Shown: positions 56,362 through 64,000 of the stretch, one piece after another
Numbering within the stretch: the stretch's first letter is position 1
How the letters are laid out: every line of letters starts with the position of its first letter
The notes under the pieces: model-generated
The model's database searches: none
What the model saw: the letters and a program-made list of their open reading frames with translations, nothing else
Told to the model about the DNA's origin: nothing
NCBI RefSeq assembly: GCF_008122525.1
Contig: NZ_VSRV01000001.1
Coordinates: 2,418,001 to 2,482,000, forward strand
From: Marinomonas sp. IMCC 4694
GTDB taxonomy: Bacteria; Pseudomonadota; Gammaproteobacteria; Pseudomonadales; Marinomonadaceae
Direction of reading: 5' to 3'
DNA: 64,000 nucleotides
Translations under genes and position numbers: made by a program

Positions 56362-56685
56362 TTACTCCTTCCCAACAGAAAGCTCTTTAGTAATCGAGGC
56401 TTTACGTAAGCCATCTACTTCGTCTCGGGCTTTTTCATATCGACGCGTTAATACTCTTATTTGACGCTCATTACGCAAAAGCGCAACAGAGCTAACCAGG
56501 AGCGCGACACAAGCGCCTATAGAGAACGACAAAATAATGTAAAGTGCCACACTTAGTTTAGGACCTCGCCATAAAACAAGGTCTAGTGTGATTATTTGTG
56601 GATTACGGATGGCAAAAAACACACCCAAGGCGAGAAAAAAAACGATGAAAACCGTATAAACAATTCTTTTCAGCCATTTAATCAT
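56362..56685 (-). CDS. lapA: Lipopolysaccharide assembly protein LapA (YciS, DUF1049)
   Basis: About 107 residues with two TM helices (near 8-26 and 43-65), a conserved RNPQIITLDLVLW loop between them and a C-terminal coiled coil. I start at the methionine of MIKWLKRIVY, preceded by AGG at a good distance; a start 15 bases upstream is less likely. Works with LapB in the inner membrane. It is 5 bases before lapB. Confidence 0.92.
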   Translation of the reverse strand: MIKWLKRIVYTVFIVFFLALGVFFAIRNPQIITLDLVLWRGPKLSVALYIILSFSIGACVALLVSSVALLRNERQIRVLTRRYEKARDEVDGLRKASITKELSVGKE

Positions 56686-56759
56686 AAGGCAACCTACCAA
56701 AAATAGAATGGCGACATTATGCCGTGATCGCTCAGAAATTTCGAGGCATAAGATGCAGA

Positions 56760-57065
56760 TTAATTAAGTTCGTTTATCTCATTTTCAGGCAAATTGACCA
56801 ACTCACGTAACTCTTTGCCCGGTTTGAAGTGAGGCACGTATTTAGCGTTTAGCTCAACAGACTCACCTGTCTTAGGATTGCGACCTATTCTTGGCGCCCG
56901 ATAATGCAATGAAAAACTCCCAAAACCTCTTATCTCTATCCGCTCACCATTCGCCAAAGAATCAGACATATGCTCAAGCATCGCTTTGATGGCTTCTTCA
57001 ACTTCCCTGACTGGCAAATGGGATTGCTGGTCTATTAGCAGCTCTATCAGCTCAGATTTTGTCAT
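56760..57065 (-). CDS. ihfB: Integration host factor subunit beta
   Basis: A 101-residue DNA-bending protein of the HU/IHF family. The beta arm with its intercalating proline is seen in RIGRNPKTGESVELNAKYVP, after the GFGSFSLHYRAPR strand. It begins MTKSELIELL as in other IHF-beta proteins. rpsA, its usual upstream neighbour, is absent here; ppa lies divergently instead. Confidence 0.96.
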   Translation of the reverse strand: MTKSELIELLIDQQSHLPVREVEEAIKAMLEHMSDSLANGERIEIRGFGSFSLHYRAPRIGRNPKTGESVELNAKYVPHFKPGKELRELVNLPENEINELN

Positions 57066-57273
57066 TCCTGTCCTCGCGATTATAATGTGATCACTCTCTA
57101 AGACTAGCTAAATTCAGAAAGAAAGCAATAAGTTAACGCATTTTAGGGGCGTTTTTAATCATTTAATTCAGCCGCCATAGTGAATATTCTGAATCGTTAC
57201 CTTCTACCGCTAGCGTAGAAGCAATCTAGCTTTTATAATAATCCACATATTTAACACATCGGAAGAAATAATA

Positions 57274-57804
57274 ATGAGCTACCACACAATCCCTGCAGGC
57301 AAAGACGCACCAAACGACATTTATGTCATCATCGAAATTCCCGCACACGCCAATCCAGTAAAGTATGAAGTAGACCACGATTTGGACGCACTCGTAGTTG
57401 ACCGTTTCATGACGGCACCTATGTTTTACCCAGCAAACTACGGCTATGTAAACAACACATTAGCGGATGACGGCGACCCAGTTGATGTACTGGTTATTAC
57501 GCCTTATCCAGTAGTACCAGGATCCGTGATTCGCTGCCGTCCTGTTGGCGTATTAAACATGTCAGACGAAGCAGGCATGGACGCAAAATTGGTCGCCGTA
57601 CCCCATGAAAAACTGAGCAAAGAATACGGTCATATTCAAGACGTAAACGACATTCCTCAGTTGCTACGTGATCAAATTGAACACTTCTTCGAAAACTACA
57701 AAACCCTTGAAAAAGGCAAATGGGTTAAAGTAGAAGGCTGGGCAAACGCAGAAGAAGCGAAAAAAGCGATTGTTGAAGGTATTGAAGCCTACAACGCAAA
57801 ATAA
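57274..57804 (+). CDS. ppa: Inorganic pyrophosphatase
   Basis: A 176-residue family I pyrophosphatase that hydrolyses PPi to two phosphates. The metal-binding signature is DDGDPVDVLVI; further conserved parts are EIPAHANPVKYEVD and NYGYVNNTL. Length equals that of E. coli. Preceded by GGAAGAAA and followed by a clear terminator. Confidence 0.98.
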   Translation: MSYHTIPAGKDAPNDIYVIIEIPAHANPVKYEVDHDLDALVVDRFMTAPMFYPANYGYVNNTLADDGDPVDVLVITPYPVVPGSVIRCRPVGVLNMSDEAGMDAKLVAVPHEKLSKEYGHIQDVNDIPQLLRDQIEHFFENYKTLEKGKWVKVEGWANAEEAKKAIVEGIEAYNAK

Positions 57805-57826
57805 TTTGCTTTCAATGTTTAATAAC

Positions 57827-57856
57827 AAAAAACCGATCTTAAGATCGGTTTTTTTG
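57827..57856 (+). terminator. Intrinsic terminator after ppa
   Basis: AACCGATCTT and AAGATCGGTT form a perfect 10-base stem with almost no loop, flanked by A and T runs. It may also serve trxB transcription from the other side, though trxB ends 65 bases away. Confidence 0.9.
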
Positions 57857-57919
57857 TTTTATGACATACGTGAAGCTCAGATCACTAAACGCCCCAGCCT
57901 TTCAATCTAAAAAATATCA

Positions 57920-58867
57920 TTAAGAATCTAAGAAACGCTCTGCATCTAACGCAGCCATGCAACCCGTTCCCGCGGAGGTAATCGCCTGACGATAAATATG
58001 ATCCGACACATCACCCGCTGCAAATACACCTTCAATGCTCGTTTGTGTCGCATTGCCATGCGACCCTGATTGAACGGTTAAATAGCCATCTTTCATTTCA
58101 AGCTGACCTTGGAAAATATCGGTATTTGGTTTATGGCCTATTGCTACAAACACGCCCGCAACCGAAAGCTCTTTGGTGTCACCAGTTTGCGTGTTTTTAA
58201 TACGCAATCCTGTCACACCCGCGTCATCACCAAGCACTTCGTCAAGTTCTGAAAACCATTCAATTTTCACATTGGCATTTTTCGCTTTTTCCAACAACTT
58301 ATCCGACAAAATCTTTTCAGAGCGGAACTTATCACGACGATGTATCACCGTGACCGTCTTAGCAATGTTAGCCAAATACAAGGCTTCTTCAACAGCGGTA
58401 TTACCTCCACCAATCACGGCAACATCTTGATTGCGATAAAAAAAGCCATCACACGTTGCGCAAGCGGAAACACCCTGCCCCATGAATTTAGTTTCACTTT
58501 CCAGGCCAAGATACTGCGCACTCGCCCCAGTTGAAATAATCAAAGCATCGCAGGTATAGATACCGCTGTCGCCTTCTAAACGAAATGGACGATTTTGCAA
58601 ATCCACTTTATTGACATGGTCAAAAATAATCTCTGTTTCAAAACGTTCCGCGTGCTTGCGCATACGCTCCATTAATTCTGGACCTTGAACACCCTGGTCA
58701 TCGCCTGGCCAGTTGTCAACGTCTGTGGTGGTAGTAAGCTGCCCACCCATCTGCATACCTGTAATCATCACAGGATTTAAATTAGCGCGAGCCGCATACA
58801 CGGCGGCGGTGTAACCCGCAGGGCCTGAACCTAAAATCATTAATTTAGCGTGTTTTACATCGCTCAT
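57920..58867 (-). CDS. trxB: Thioredoxin-disulfide reductase
   Basis: I start at the ATG at 58,867 (MSDVKHAKLMILG), preceded by AGGAGCAA, giving 315 residues, near the usual 320; the longer frame adds 14 unlikely residues. FAD-binding GSGPAGYTAAVYAARA, redox-active CATC in SACATCDGFFYRN, NADPH-binding GGGNTAVEEA and the C-terminal GVFAAGDVSDHIYRQ are all there. It transfers electrons from NADPH to thioredoxin in the cytoplasm. Confidence 0.97.
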   Translation of the reverse strand: MSDVKHAKLMILGSGPAGYTAAVYAARANLNPVMITGMQMGGQLTTTTDVDNWPGDDQGVQGPELMERMRKHAERFETEIIFDHVNKVDLQNRPFRLEGDSGIYTCDALIISTGASAQYLGLESETKFMGQGVSACATCDGFFYRNQDVAVIGGGNTAVEEALYLANIAKTVTVIHRRDKFRSEKILSDKLLEKAKNANVKIEWFSELDEVLGDDAGVTGLRIKNTQTGDTKELSVAGVFVAIGHKPNTDIFQGQLEMKDGYLTVQSGSHGNATQTSIEGVFAAGDVSDHIYRQAITSAGTGCMAALDAERFLDS

Positions 58868-59103
58868 GCTGTTGCTCCTGTCGATAAAAGTGTGCCTAAC
58901 CCTATACAAAGTTGGCCAAAAAGACTGTGATGGATTCTAACGAAAATACGATGAGATTCTTAAAGAATTATATTCATTAGTAAGATAGGGGCTATCTATG
59001 ACTTTTCAAGCATGGGCGCAAAAACATAAGTGCCCCAAAAAATGATTGTTCAGATACACCCCCCAAAAGGTAAGGCCTCAAGCCTAGACCTAAATATGTA
59101 TGA

Positions 59104-59847
59104 TCATCTTAAGCAGGCTACACACTCAGGATCTTGCGTCAGACGCATGTCACGCCAGCGACCTTCAAACCCATCAAACAATCGTAATGTGGCATGCTTT
59201 ACTTCACCACAGCCACTGGCTAATTTAATGGCTTCTAAAGCCTGAAATACCCCTAACATGCCGACAACAGGTGCAATAATTCCGCTTTCATTGCAACTAA
59301 GTTGTTGATCAGACAACTCAGGATACAAGCATTCATAACAGGGAGACGCTTGCTGGTGATATAAAAAACTCACCAACTGTCCTTCCCAACGAATGGCAGC
59401 GGCACTCACTAAGGGCTTTTTATACGTTAAGCAAGCGCGATTAATGCTTTGTCGCGCCGCAAAATTATCAGTGCAATCTAATACCACATCCGCAGATTCG
59501 ACCGCCCGATGTAACGCCTCTGCTTCTAACTTATGCGGCATGGGGTAAATTCGTATGCGCGGATTTCTCGTTACAAGCTGCTCAGCCGCCGCCACGGCTT
59601 TGTTGAGACCAATCTGGCTTTCGTCGTACAACACTTGCCGAGGCAGATTACTGCTTTCTAACTGATCGCCATCGGCCAAGGTCAGAATACCTACTCCAGA
59701 GGTCGCCAAATAGGTTGCGGCGATATTACCAAGCCCGCCCAAACCTATGACCAAAATATGGGACGAGGCGAGCTTTAACTGCCCAGCAACATCAAAATTG
59801 GGCAGCAACAACTGCCGACTGTAGCGATCTAACTCGGATTCATTCAT
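59104..59847 (-). CDS. moeB: MoeB/ThiF-family adenylyltransferase
   Basis: A 247-residue E1-like enzyme that adenylates the C-terminus of a small sulfur carrier (MoaD or ThiS). Seen: nucleotide-binding GLGGLGNIAATYLA, the conserved NLPRQVLY, catalytic Asp in DCTDNFAARQ, two zinc CxxC pairs (CYEC and CVAC) and a cysteine in LSCNESGIIAP. I favour MoeB from length and motif order; ThiF cannot be excluded as no molybdopterin or thiamine genes are next to it. Confidence 0.85.
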   Translation of the reverse strand: MNESELDRYSRQLLLPNFDVAGQLKLASSHILVIGLGGLGNIAATYLATSGVGILTLADGDQLESSNLPRQVLYDESQIGLNKAVAAAEQLVTRNPRIRIYPMPHKLEAEALHRAVESADVVLDCTDNFAARQSINRACLTYKKPLVSAAAIRWEGQLVSFLYHQQASPCYECLYPELSDQQLSCNESGIIAPVVGMLGVFQALEAIKLASGCGEVKHATLRLFDGFEGRWRDMRLTQDPECVACLR

Positions 59848-59934
59848 TTTACGTCACTTCCTTACGGTCTATATCTGCCCGACTGGTCCATTTTTTGCTA
59901 AACTCATGGCACTACTTACTCCATGAGCATCACG

Positions 59935-61233
59935 ATGAAATTTCCTGGCAGACGCAAACTTAAACATTATTTTCCTGTTTCTCAATCCAAACCCGTTCTG
60001 CCCACTTCTGAGGTGCGCCCCGATAAAGACACTTATATTGTCGGCCTCGACGAGACCATTGTGGACGTGGTTGCCAATGTGTCTGATGATTTTTTGAACA
60101 AGTTCAACATTAAAAAAGGCTTATCAAATTTAGTCGATGCCAATACAGCAGCATCGATTTTTCTTGAGCTTACAGCCCAAGAGTGTATTTCAGATCACTT
60201 TGCTGGTGGCACGATCGGCAACACGATTCATAACTATTCGGTACTGGCAGACGACAAATCGGTTTTGCTCGGTGTGATGTCCGCCAACATTCCTCTTGGT
60301 TCACCAGCTTACCATTATATCTGTCATACCAGCAGCAAAGTCGACATGAATCATTTACAAGGGGTACCCGGGGATATTGGTCGTGGTATTACTTTAATCA
60401 CACCGGACGGCGAGCGTACGTTTGCTATCGCCCCTGGAGACATGGACGAACTGAATGTTGAGCACATACCTGAAAACATCATTGCAGGTGCCGCGGCGTT
60501 AGTGACGTGCGCTTATCCACTGCGTCATCAGGGCAAACCCATCAAATCAGCCATGCTAAAAGCCTTGGAATACGCACACCAACATCAGGTCCCTACCGTA
60601 CTGACGCTTGGTACTTCTCACCTAGTGGAAGAACATCGCGATGAACTGCTCGCATTAATCAAACAATACGTTGATGTGCTTGCAATGAATGAACTAGAAG
60701 CCGAAGCACTAACGGGCTTTTCCGATCCATTAGAAGCCGCCAGTGCAATTTTAGACCATGTTGACATTGTTTTACTCACCGTCGGTCCAGATGGCATGTA
60801 TCTTTGTGGTCATACAGAAGCGGCATTAAAACGTGAAACCACGAACCCAATCAAATCGGCCAGTTTAGCCGACTTTAACCGTTGGGAGTTTAGCCGCCCG
60901 ATGTCACGCAAAGCGTGCCAACACCCGGTGAAAGTATATTCCCATATCGATCCTTACTTGGGCGGACCAGACAAAATCCGTAACACAAATGGTGCGGGGG
61001 ATGGGGCTTTATCAGCCTTGCTGCACGATATTTCAGCCAATCATTTTCACAAAGACGCCCTGCCTAATTCCAGCAAACACATTGCGGCCTATCTGGCATA
61101 TTCGTCTTTCGCACAAATTTGCAAATACGCGAACCGCGTCAGTTATGAAATTCTGGTACAAAATGCGTCCCGCTTATCGAAAGGTCTACCAGAACGAGAA
61201 GACAGTCTAGAAGAAGCCTACTGGGGGCAATAA
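59935..61233 (+). CDS. gsk: Inosine-guanosine kinase
   Basis: A PfkB-type kinase of 432 residues from the ATG of MKFPGRRKLKHYFPV, which matches the known start of Gsk; an ATG 12 bases upstream is possible. It phosphorylates guanosine and inosine for purine salvage. Landmarks: FAGGTIGNTIHNYSVLAD, the PfkB signature RNTNGAGDGALSALLHDI with catalytic Asp, and the characteristic ending LPEREDSLEEAYW. Single gene, with a terminator 55 bases after it. Confidence 0.95.
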   Translation: MKFPGRRKLKHYFPVSQSKPVLPTSEVRPDKDTYIVGLDETIVDVVANVSDDFLNKFNIKKGLSNLVDANTAASIFLELTAQECISDHFAGGTIGNTIHNYSVLADDKSVLLGVMSANIPLGSPAYHYICHTSSKVDMNHLQGVPGDIGRGITLITPDGERTFAIAPGDMDELNVEHIPENIIAGAAALVTCAYPLRHQGKPIKSAMLKALEYAHQHQVPTVLTLGTSHLVEEHRDELLALIKQYVDVLAMNELEAEALTGFSDPLEAASAILDHVDIVLLTVGPDGMYLCGHTEAALKRETTNPIKSASLADFNRWEFSRPMSRKACQHPVKVYSHIDPYLGGPDKIRNTNGAGDGALSALLHDISANHFHKDALPNSSKHIAAYLAYSSFAQICKYANRVSYEILVQNASRLSKGLPEREDSLEEAYWGQ

Positions 61234-61285
61234 TCGCTCAAGTCCATATGACCGGTGTTCAGAAAAAGACACAAGAAAAAGACAT

Positions 61286-61315
61286 AAAAAAACCATCGTT
61301 AAAGATGGTTTTTTT
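61286..61315 (+). terminator. Intrinsic terminator after gsk
   Basis: AAAAACCATC and GATGGTTTTT form the stem around GTTAAA, with A and T runs at the sides. As it is nearly symmetric it may also end cheW transcripts from the other side. Confidence 0.88.
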
Positions 61316-61345
61316 GATGGCTTGCATGCTAGAGGAATCAAAGCA

Positions 61346-61861
61346 TCAACTCATGGCTTCAATGCCAAGCGCATCGTTGCGTTCAAACATACGATCCAAT
61401 TCAAGCAAAATAACCAACTCTTCTTCTTTTTGGTACACACCTTGAATAAACATCAGGGCTTCATCATTGCCTACGCTTGGGCTTTGCTCAATTTCACCGT
61501 GATACAAATAAAATACTTCCTGTACCGCATCTACTAACAAGCCGACTTGCTCGCCGTCATGCTCGATGATAATAATTCGAGTATCATCAGAAATAGTACA
61601 CTCTGGGAGGCTAAATCGGACTCGAGTATCCACCACAGTTACCACGTTACCACGCAAATTAACAATACCTAAAACATAAGAAGGCGCACCGGGTACCGGG
61701 GCTATTTCGCTATAACGCAATACTTCTTTAATCTGCATGACATTGATACCGTAGGTTTCGTCAATCAGTTTAAACGTTAAGTACTGCAACAACTCGCCTT
61801 TCTTATTCTCAGATAGGGCTTTCCCATTTTTTATAGGCGCTAATTCAGACATGGCTTGCAT
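61346..61861 (-). CDS. cheW: Chemotaxis coupling protein CheW
   Basis: A 171-residue CheW that links chemoreceptors to CheA. The core domain is complete: LLQYLTFKLIDETYGINVMQIKEV, then PVPGAPSYVLGIVNLRGNVV with the conserved NLRG, and VGLLVDAVQEV. A second ATG at 61,852 (MSELAPI) is an equally good start. It stands alone without other chemotaxis genes, so it may belong to a dispersed flagellar/chemotaxis set. Confidence 0.93.
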   Translation of the reverse strand: MQAMSELAPIKNGKALSENKKGELLQYLTFKLIDETYGINVMQIKEVLRYSEIAPVPGAPSYVLGIVNLRGNVVTVVDTRVRFSLPECTISDDTRIIIIEHDGEQVGLLVDAVQEVFYLYHGEIEQSPSVGNDEALMFIQGVYQKEEELVILLELDRMFERNDALGIEAMS

Positions 61862-61958
61862 CCATATTCAATTTATTAAACATGATGTAGAACTCATCAC
61901 AATATGCACTTAGTTTACAACACATCGTGACAAGTCTACGAGCAAAATTAAGTAACAA

Positions 61959-62834
61959 TTAGTTGTCTTGTTCAATACCAACAATTGTCCAATTTGCCTT
62001 TGGGTCAGACATATTTTTCTCTAAATGCCAAATTTCTTTAGTATCAGACGTTTCATCGCCCTCTTTGATCCAACCAGAAAACTGCAGTGAAATCGACGCT
62101 ACTGAGCCAATGTATTCACCACGAACTAATTCAGCCATCAAGGAAATCACTTCAGTACGAGGTTTATCATCGCCATATGTAGCACGTTCTGCAACCAGCA
62201 TGTTGTAAAGCTCAGGAGTAACGTAATCTAGAATTTCATCAAAATTGTTGTCATCCCATGCTTTTTGCAGCGTAACGTAGTGATTTTTTGCTTCTTCAAC
62301 AAACGCTTGCTCATTAAAACCAGGCGGAAGCTTGATGGCTGGCTCCGCACCAAAACCACTCATGCCAGACATTGGCGATGGTTGAACACTGTCACGCGTT
62401 GAATCGGGCATTTCACGGAACATACTGTTCGCACCAGCGGCATTCGCTTGCGCTGCAGCACGACGTTTTGGCGCAATAAAGAACTTGTAAACCAAGAAGC
62501 CAATCACAGCAAACAACAAGATGTCGCCGAATGAAATACCTTCAAAAGCGCCACCACCAAGCAAGGTCGCAAACAAACCACCGAGCAGAAGTCCGCCTAA
62601 CAACCCGCCGCCTAAGCCACCCAAAAATCCAGGTTTCTTCGCACCCGCTGCGGCGCTGCTTGCACCGCTTGTATTGGCCGCTGCAGGCGCTTTAGGTTTC
62701 GCGACAGAAAAGCTCTTACCGAAACTTTTACCACCGCCAAATTTTTTGGCTTGCACATCCGCACTGTAACCGCCGGCACCTATTGCTAAAACAAATGCCA
62801 TAAACATGGCAAATACTGTCGTTTTCACAAACAC
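61959..62834 (-). CDS. Tim44-like domain membrane protein
   Basis: 291 residues: a signal peptide or first TM (about 5-27), a basic Gly/Ser/Lys-rich stretch (KKFGGGKSFGKSF), a Gly-rich hydrophobic segment with GGLGGGLLGGLLLGGLF (about 70-95) followed by another TM (about 104-118), and a C-terminal Tim44-like domain (from about 170: FVEEAKNHYVTLQKAWDDN to the end, with DPKANWTIVGI). The family occurs widely in proteobacteria, role unclear. It follows trpS by 6 bases, so the two are likely co-transcribed. Confidence 0.85.
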   Translation of the reverse strand: MFVKTTVFAMFMAFVLAIGAGGYSADVQAKKFGGGKSFGKSFSVAKPKAPAAANTSGASSAAAGAKKPGFLGGLGGGLLGGLLLGGLFATLLGGGAFEGISFGDILLFAVIGFLVYKFFIAPKRRAAAQANAAGANSMFREMPDSTRDSVQPSPMSGMSGFGAEPAIKLPPGFNEQAFVEEAKNHYVTLQKAWDDNNFDEILDYVTPELYNMLVAERATYGDDKPRTEVISLMAELVRGEYIGSVASISLQFSGWIKEGDETSDTKEIWHLEKNMSDPKANWTIVGIEQDN

Positions 62835-62840
62835 TCTCCT

Positions 62841-63848
62841 TTATTTAAAATTCACTAGACCTACGGCTTGGCGTAAATCGGCAATCAAACCACGCGCTCG
62901 AGTGCGCGCTTTTTCGGCCCCAGCTTGTAAAATGTCTTCTACATGCGCGGGGGTTGCTATTAGTTCAAGGTACTTTTCACGAGACTCACTTAGTTGACCA
63001 TTCACTAAGGTAAAAAGTTCCTTCTTAGCTTCGCCCCATGCAATCCCTTCTGCAAATTTCTGACGCATGTCTGCAGTTTGCTCTGGTGTGGCGAACGCTC
63101 GATAGATATCGAACACGGTGGAGTCGTTCGGGTCTTTTGCTTCACCAGGCTCCAGTAGGTTCGTTTTGATCTTATTAAGGCCTTTTTGTAATTTCTTTTC
63201 GGTGTCGAATAAGGGAATCGTATTGTTGTAGCTCTTGCTCATTTTGCGGCCATCTAGGCCTTTCAAAATGGAGCCTTCTTCGCCGACAACCGCTTGAGGC
63301 AACACAAAATGTTCACCAAATAAATGATTAAAACGACCTGCAATATCACGCGCCATTTCAATGTGTTGGATTTGATCACGACCTACGGGCACTTTGTGCG
63401 CATTAAATGCCAGAATATCCGCTGCCATCAACACGGGGTAACAAAATAAGCCCATGGTGATACCAAAGTCAGGATCTTGCTCTTTGGCTAGATTTTCATC
63501 CACAGCGCCTTTGTAAGCGTGCGCGCGATTCATCAGGCCCTTGGCTGTCACGCATGTCAGCAGCCAATTGAGTTCAGCAATTTCTGGAATATCGGATTGG
63601 CGGTAAAAAGTCGCCTTATCTGTGTCTAATCCACACGCCAGCCAGGTCGCCGCGATTTCCAATCGAGATTGTTTAACACGCTCTGGGTCTTGGCATTTAA
63701 TGAGCGCATGATAATCCGCTAAAAAGAAGTAAGACTCGGTATTGTCTTGACGACTGGCTTCGATCGCAGGACGAATGGCGCCCACATAATTTCCCAAATG
63801 AGGCGTGCCTGTGGTGGTAACACCCGTTAAAACAATGTCTTTTGCCAT
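62841..63848 (-). CDS. trpS: Tryptophanyl-tRNA synthetase
   Basis: A 335-residue class I synthetase charging tRNA-Trp. The HIGH-like motif is TPHLGNYVGAI near residue 14 and the KMSKS motif is GRKMSKSYNN near 200; GRDQIQHIEMARD is also typical. Length is normal for bacterial TrpRS. No long leader or T-box is seen upstream. Confidence 0.97.
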   Translation of the reverse strand: MAKDIVLTGVTTTGTPHLGNYVGAIRPAIEASRQDNTESYFFLADYHALIKCQDPERVKQSRLEIAATWLACGLDTDKATFYRQSDIPEIAELNWLLTCVTAKGLMNRAHAYKGAVDENLAKEQDPDFGITMGLFCYPVLMAADILAFNAHKVPVGRDQIQHIEMARDIAGRFNHLFGEHFVLPQAVVGEEGSILKGLDGRKMSKSYNNTIPLFDTEKKLQKGLNKIKTNLLEPGEAKDPNDSTVFDIYRAFATPEQTADMRQKFAEGIAWGEAKKELFTLVNGQLSESREKYLELIATPAHVEDILQAGAEKARTRARGLIADLRQAVGLVNFK

Positions 63849-63949
63849 TACTGCTGCTCTTTCCTACTGAATATTGGGTCAAAATAAATATAAAAATAAA
63901 AGGCTAACTGCCTAAAATAACGCTTTAAAAAGGCCGCTTACCGTATCAC

Positions 63950-63982
63950 AAAAAAACGCCATCACGAATTCTCATGGCGGTT
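63950..63982 (-). terminator. Intrinsic terminator of a gene to the right of the window
   Basis: On the minus strand CGCCAT and ATGGCG form a stem around a GAATTC-containing loop, followed by seven T. It would end a leftward gene located beyond 64,000. Confidence 0.7.
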
Positions 63983-64000
63983 TATTTTATAATGGCACTG

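Overview
The window looks like a chromosome segment of a marine gammaproteobacterium of the Marinomonas / Oceanospirillales type. This is an inference from gene content and order (ihfB-lapA-lapB-pyrF, trpS, gsk, uvrB) and from the giant Ig-repeat adhesin; no rRNA is present to confirm it. The right third is housekeeping DNA; the left two thirds are accessory.

Region 1 (1-26,288, all on the minus strand) is one tightly packed operon for a giant type I-secreted adhesin. The adhesin gene fills 23 kb and encodes about 74 Ig-like domains. It is followed by a TolC-like outer-membrane protein, an HlyD-like adaptor, a small one-TM protein, and the start of a MotB-like protein whose N-terminus resembles SiiA of Salmonella SPI-4. 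The adhesin frame is broken at 17,973-17,998 by a duplicated 10-bp unit. Removing one copy restores one frame of exactly 7,667 codons. A dCACHE-GGDEF diguanylate cyclase (26,714-28,285) lies just upstream on the same strand.

Region 2 (about 28,440-49,440) is a decayed defence island beside a tRNA-Val gene. It holds IS66 relics, a relic of an hsdR 3' end, an apparently intact AbiEi/AbiEii toxin-antitoxin pair with palindromic operators, an IS5 fragment cut by an IS3 element, a tyrosine integrase with a small excisionase and an XRE regulator, and a type I restriction-modification locus. In that locus hsdR and hsdS are intact, hsdM is split by a complete IS66 element with a perfect 8-bp target duplication, and a HEPN gene next to an MNT nucleotidyltransferase is split by an IS21 element. 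The restriction system should therefore be silent.

Region 3 (49,499-64,000) is core genome: tRNA-Val, uvrB, a SulP transporter, a ComEA-like protein, pyrF, lapB, lapA, ihfB, ppa, trxB, moeB-like, gsk, cheW, a Tim44-domain protein and trpS, with several clear intrinsic terminators.

The most interesting system is the SPI-4-like adhesin locus: a MotB-type energised partner encoded with a type I secretion system and a giant adhesin that may be switched on and off by a 10-bp repeat.
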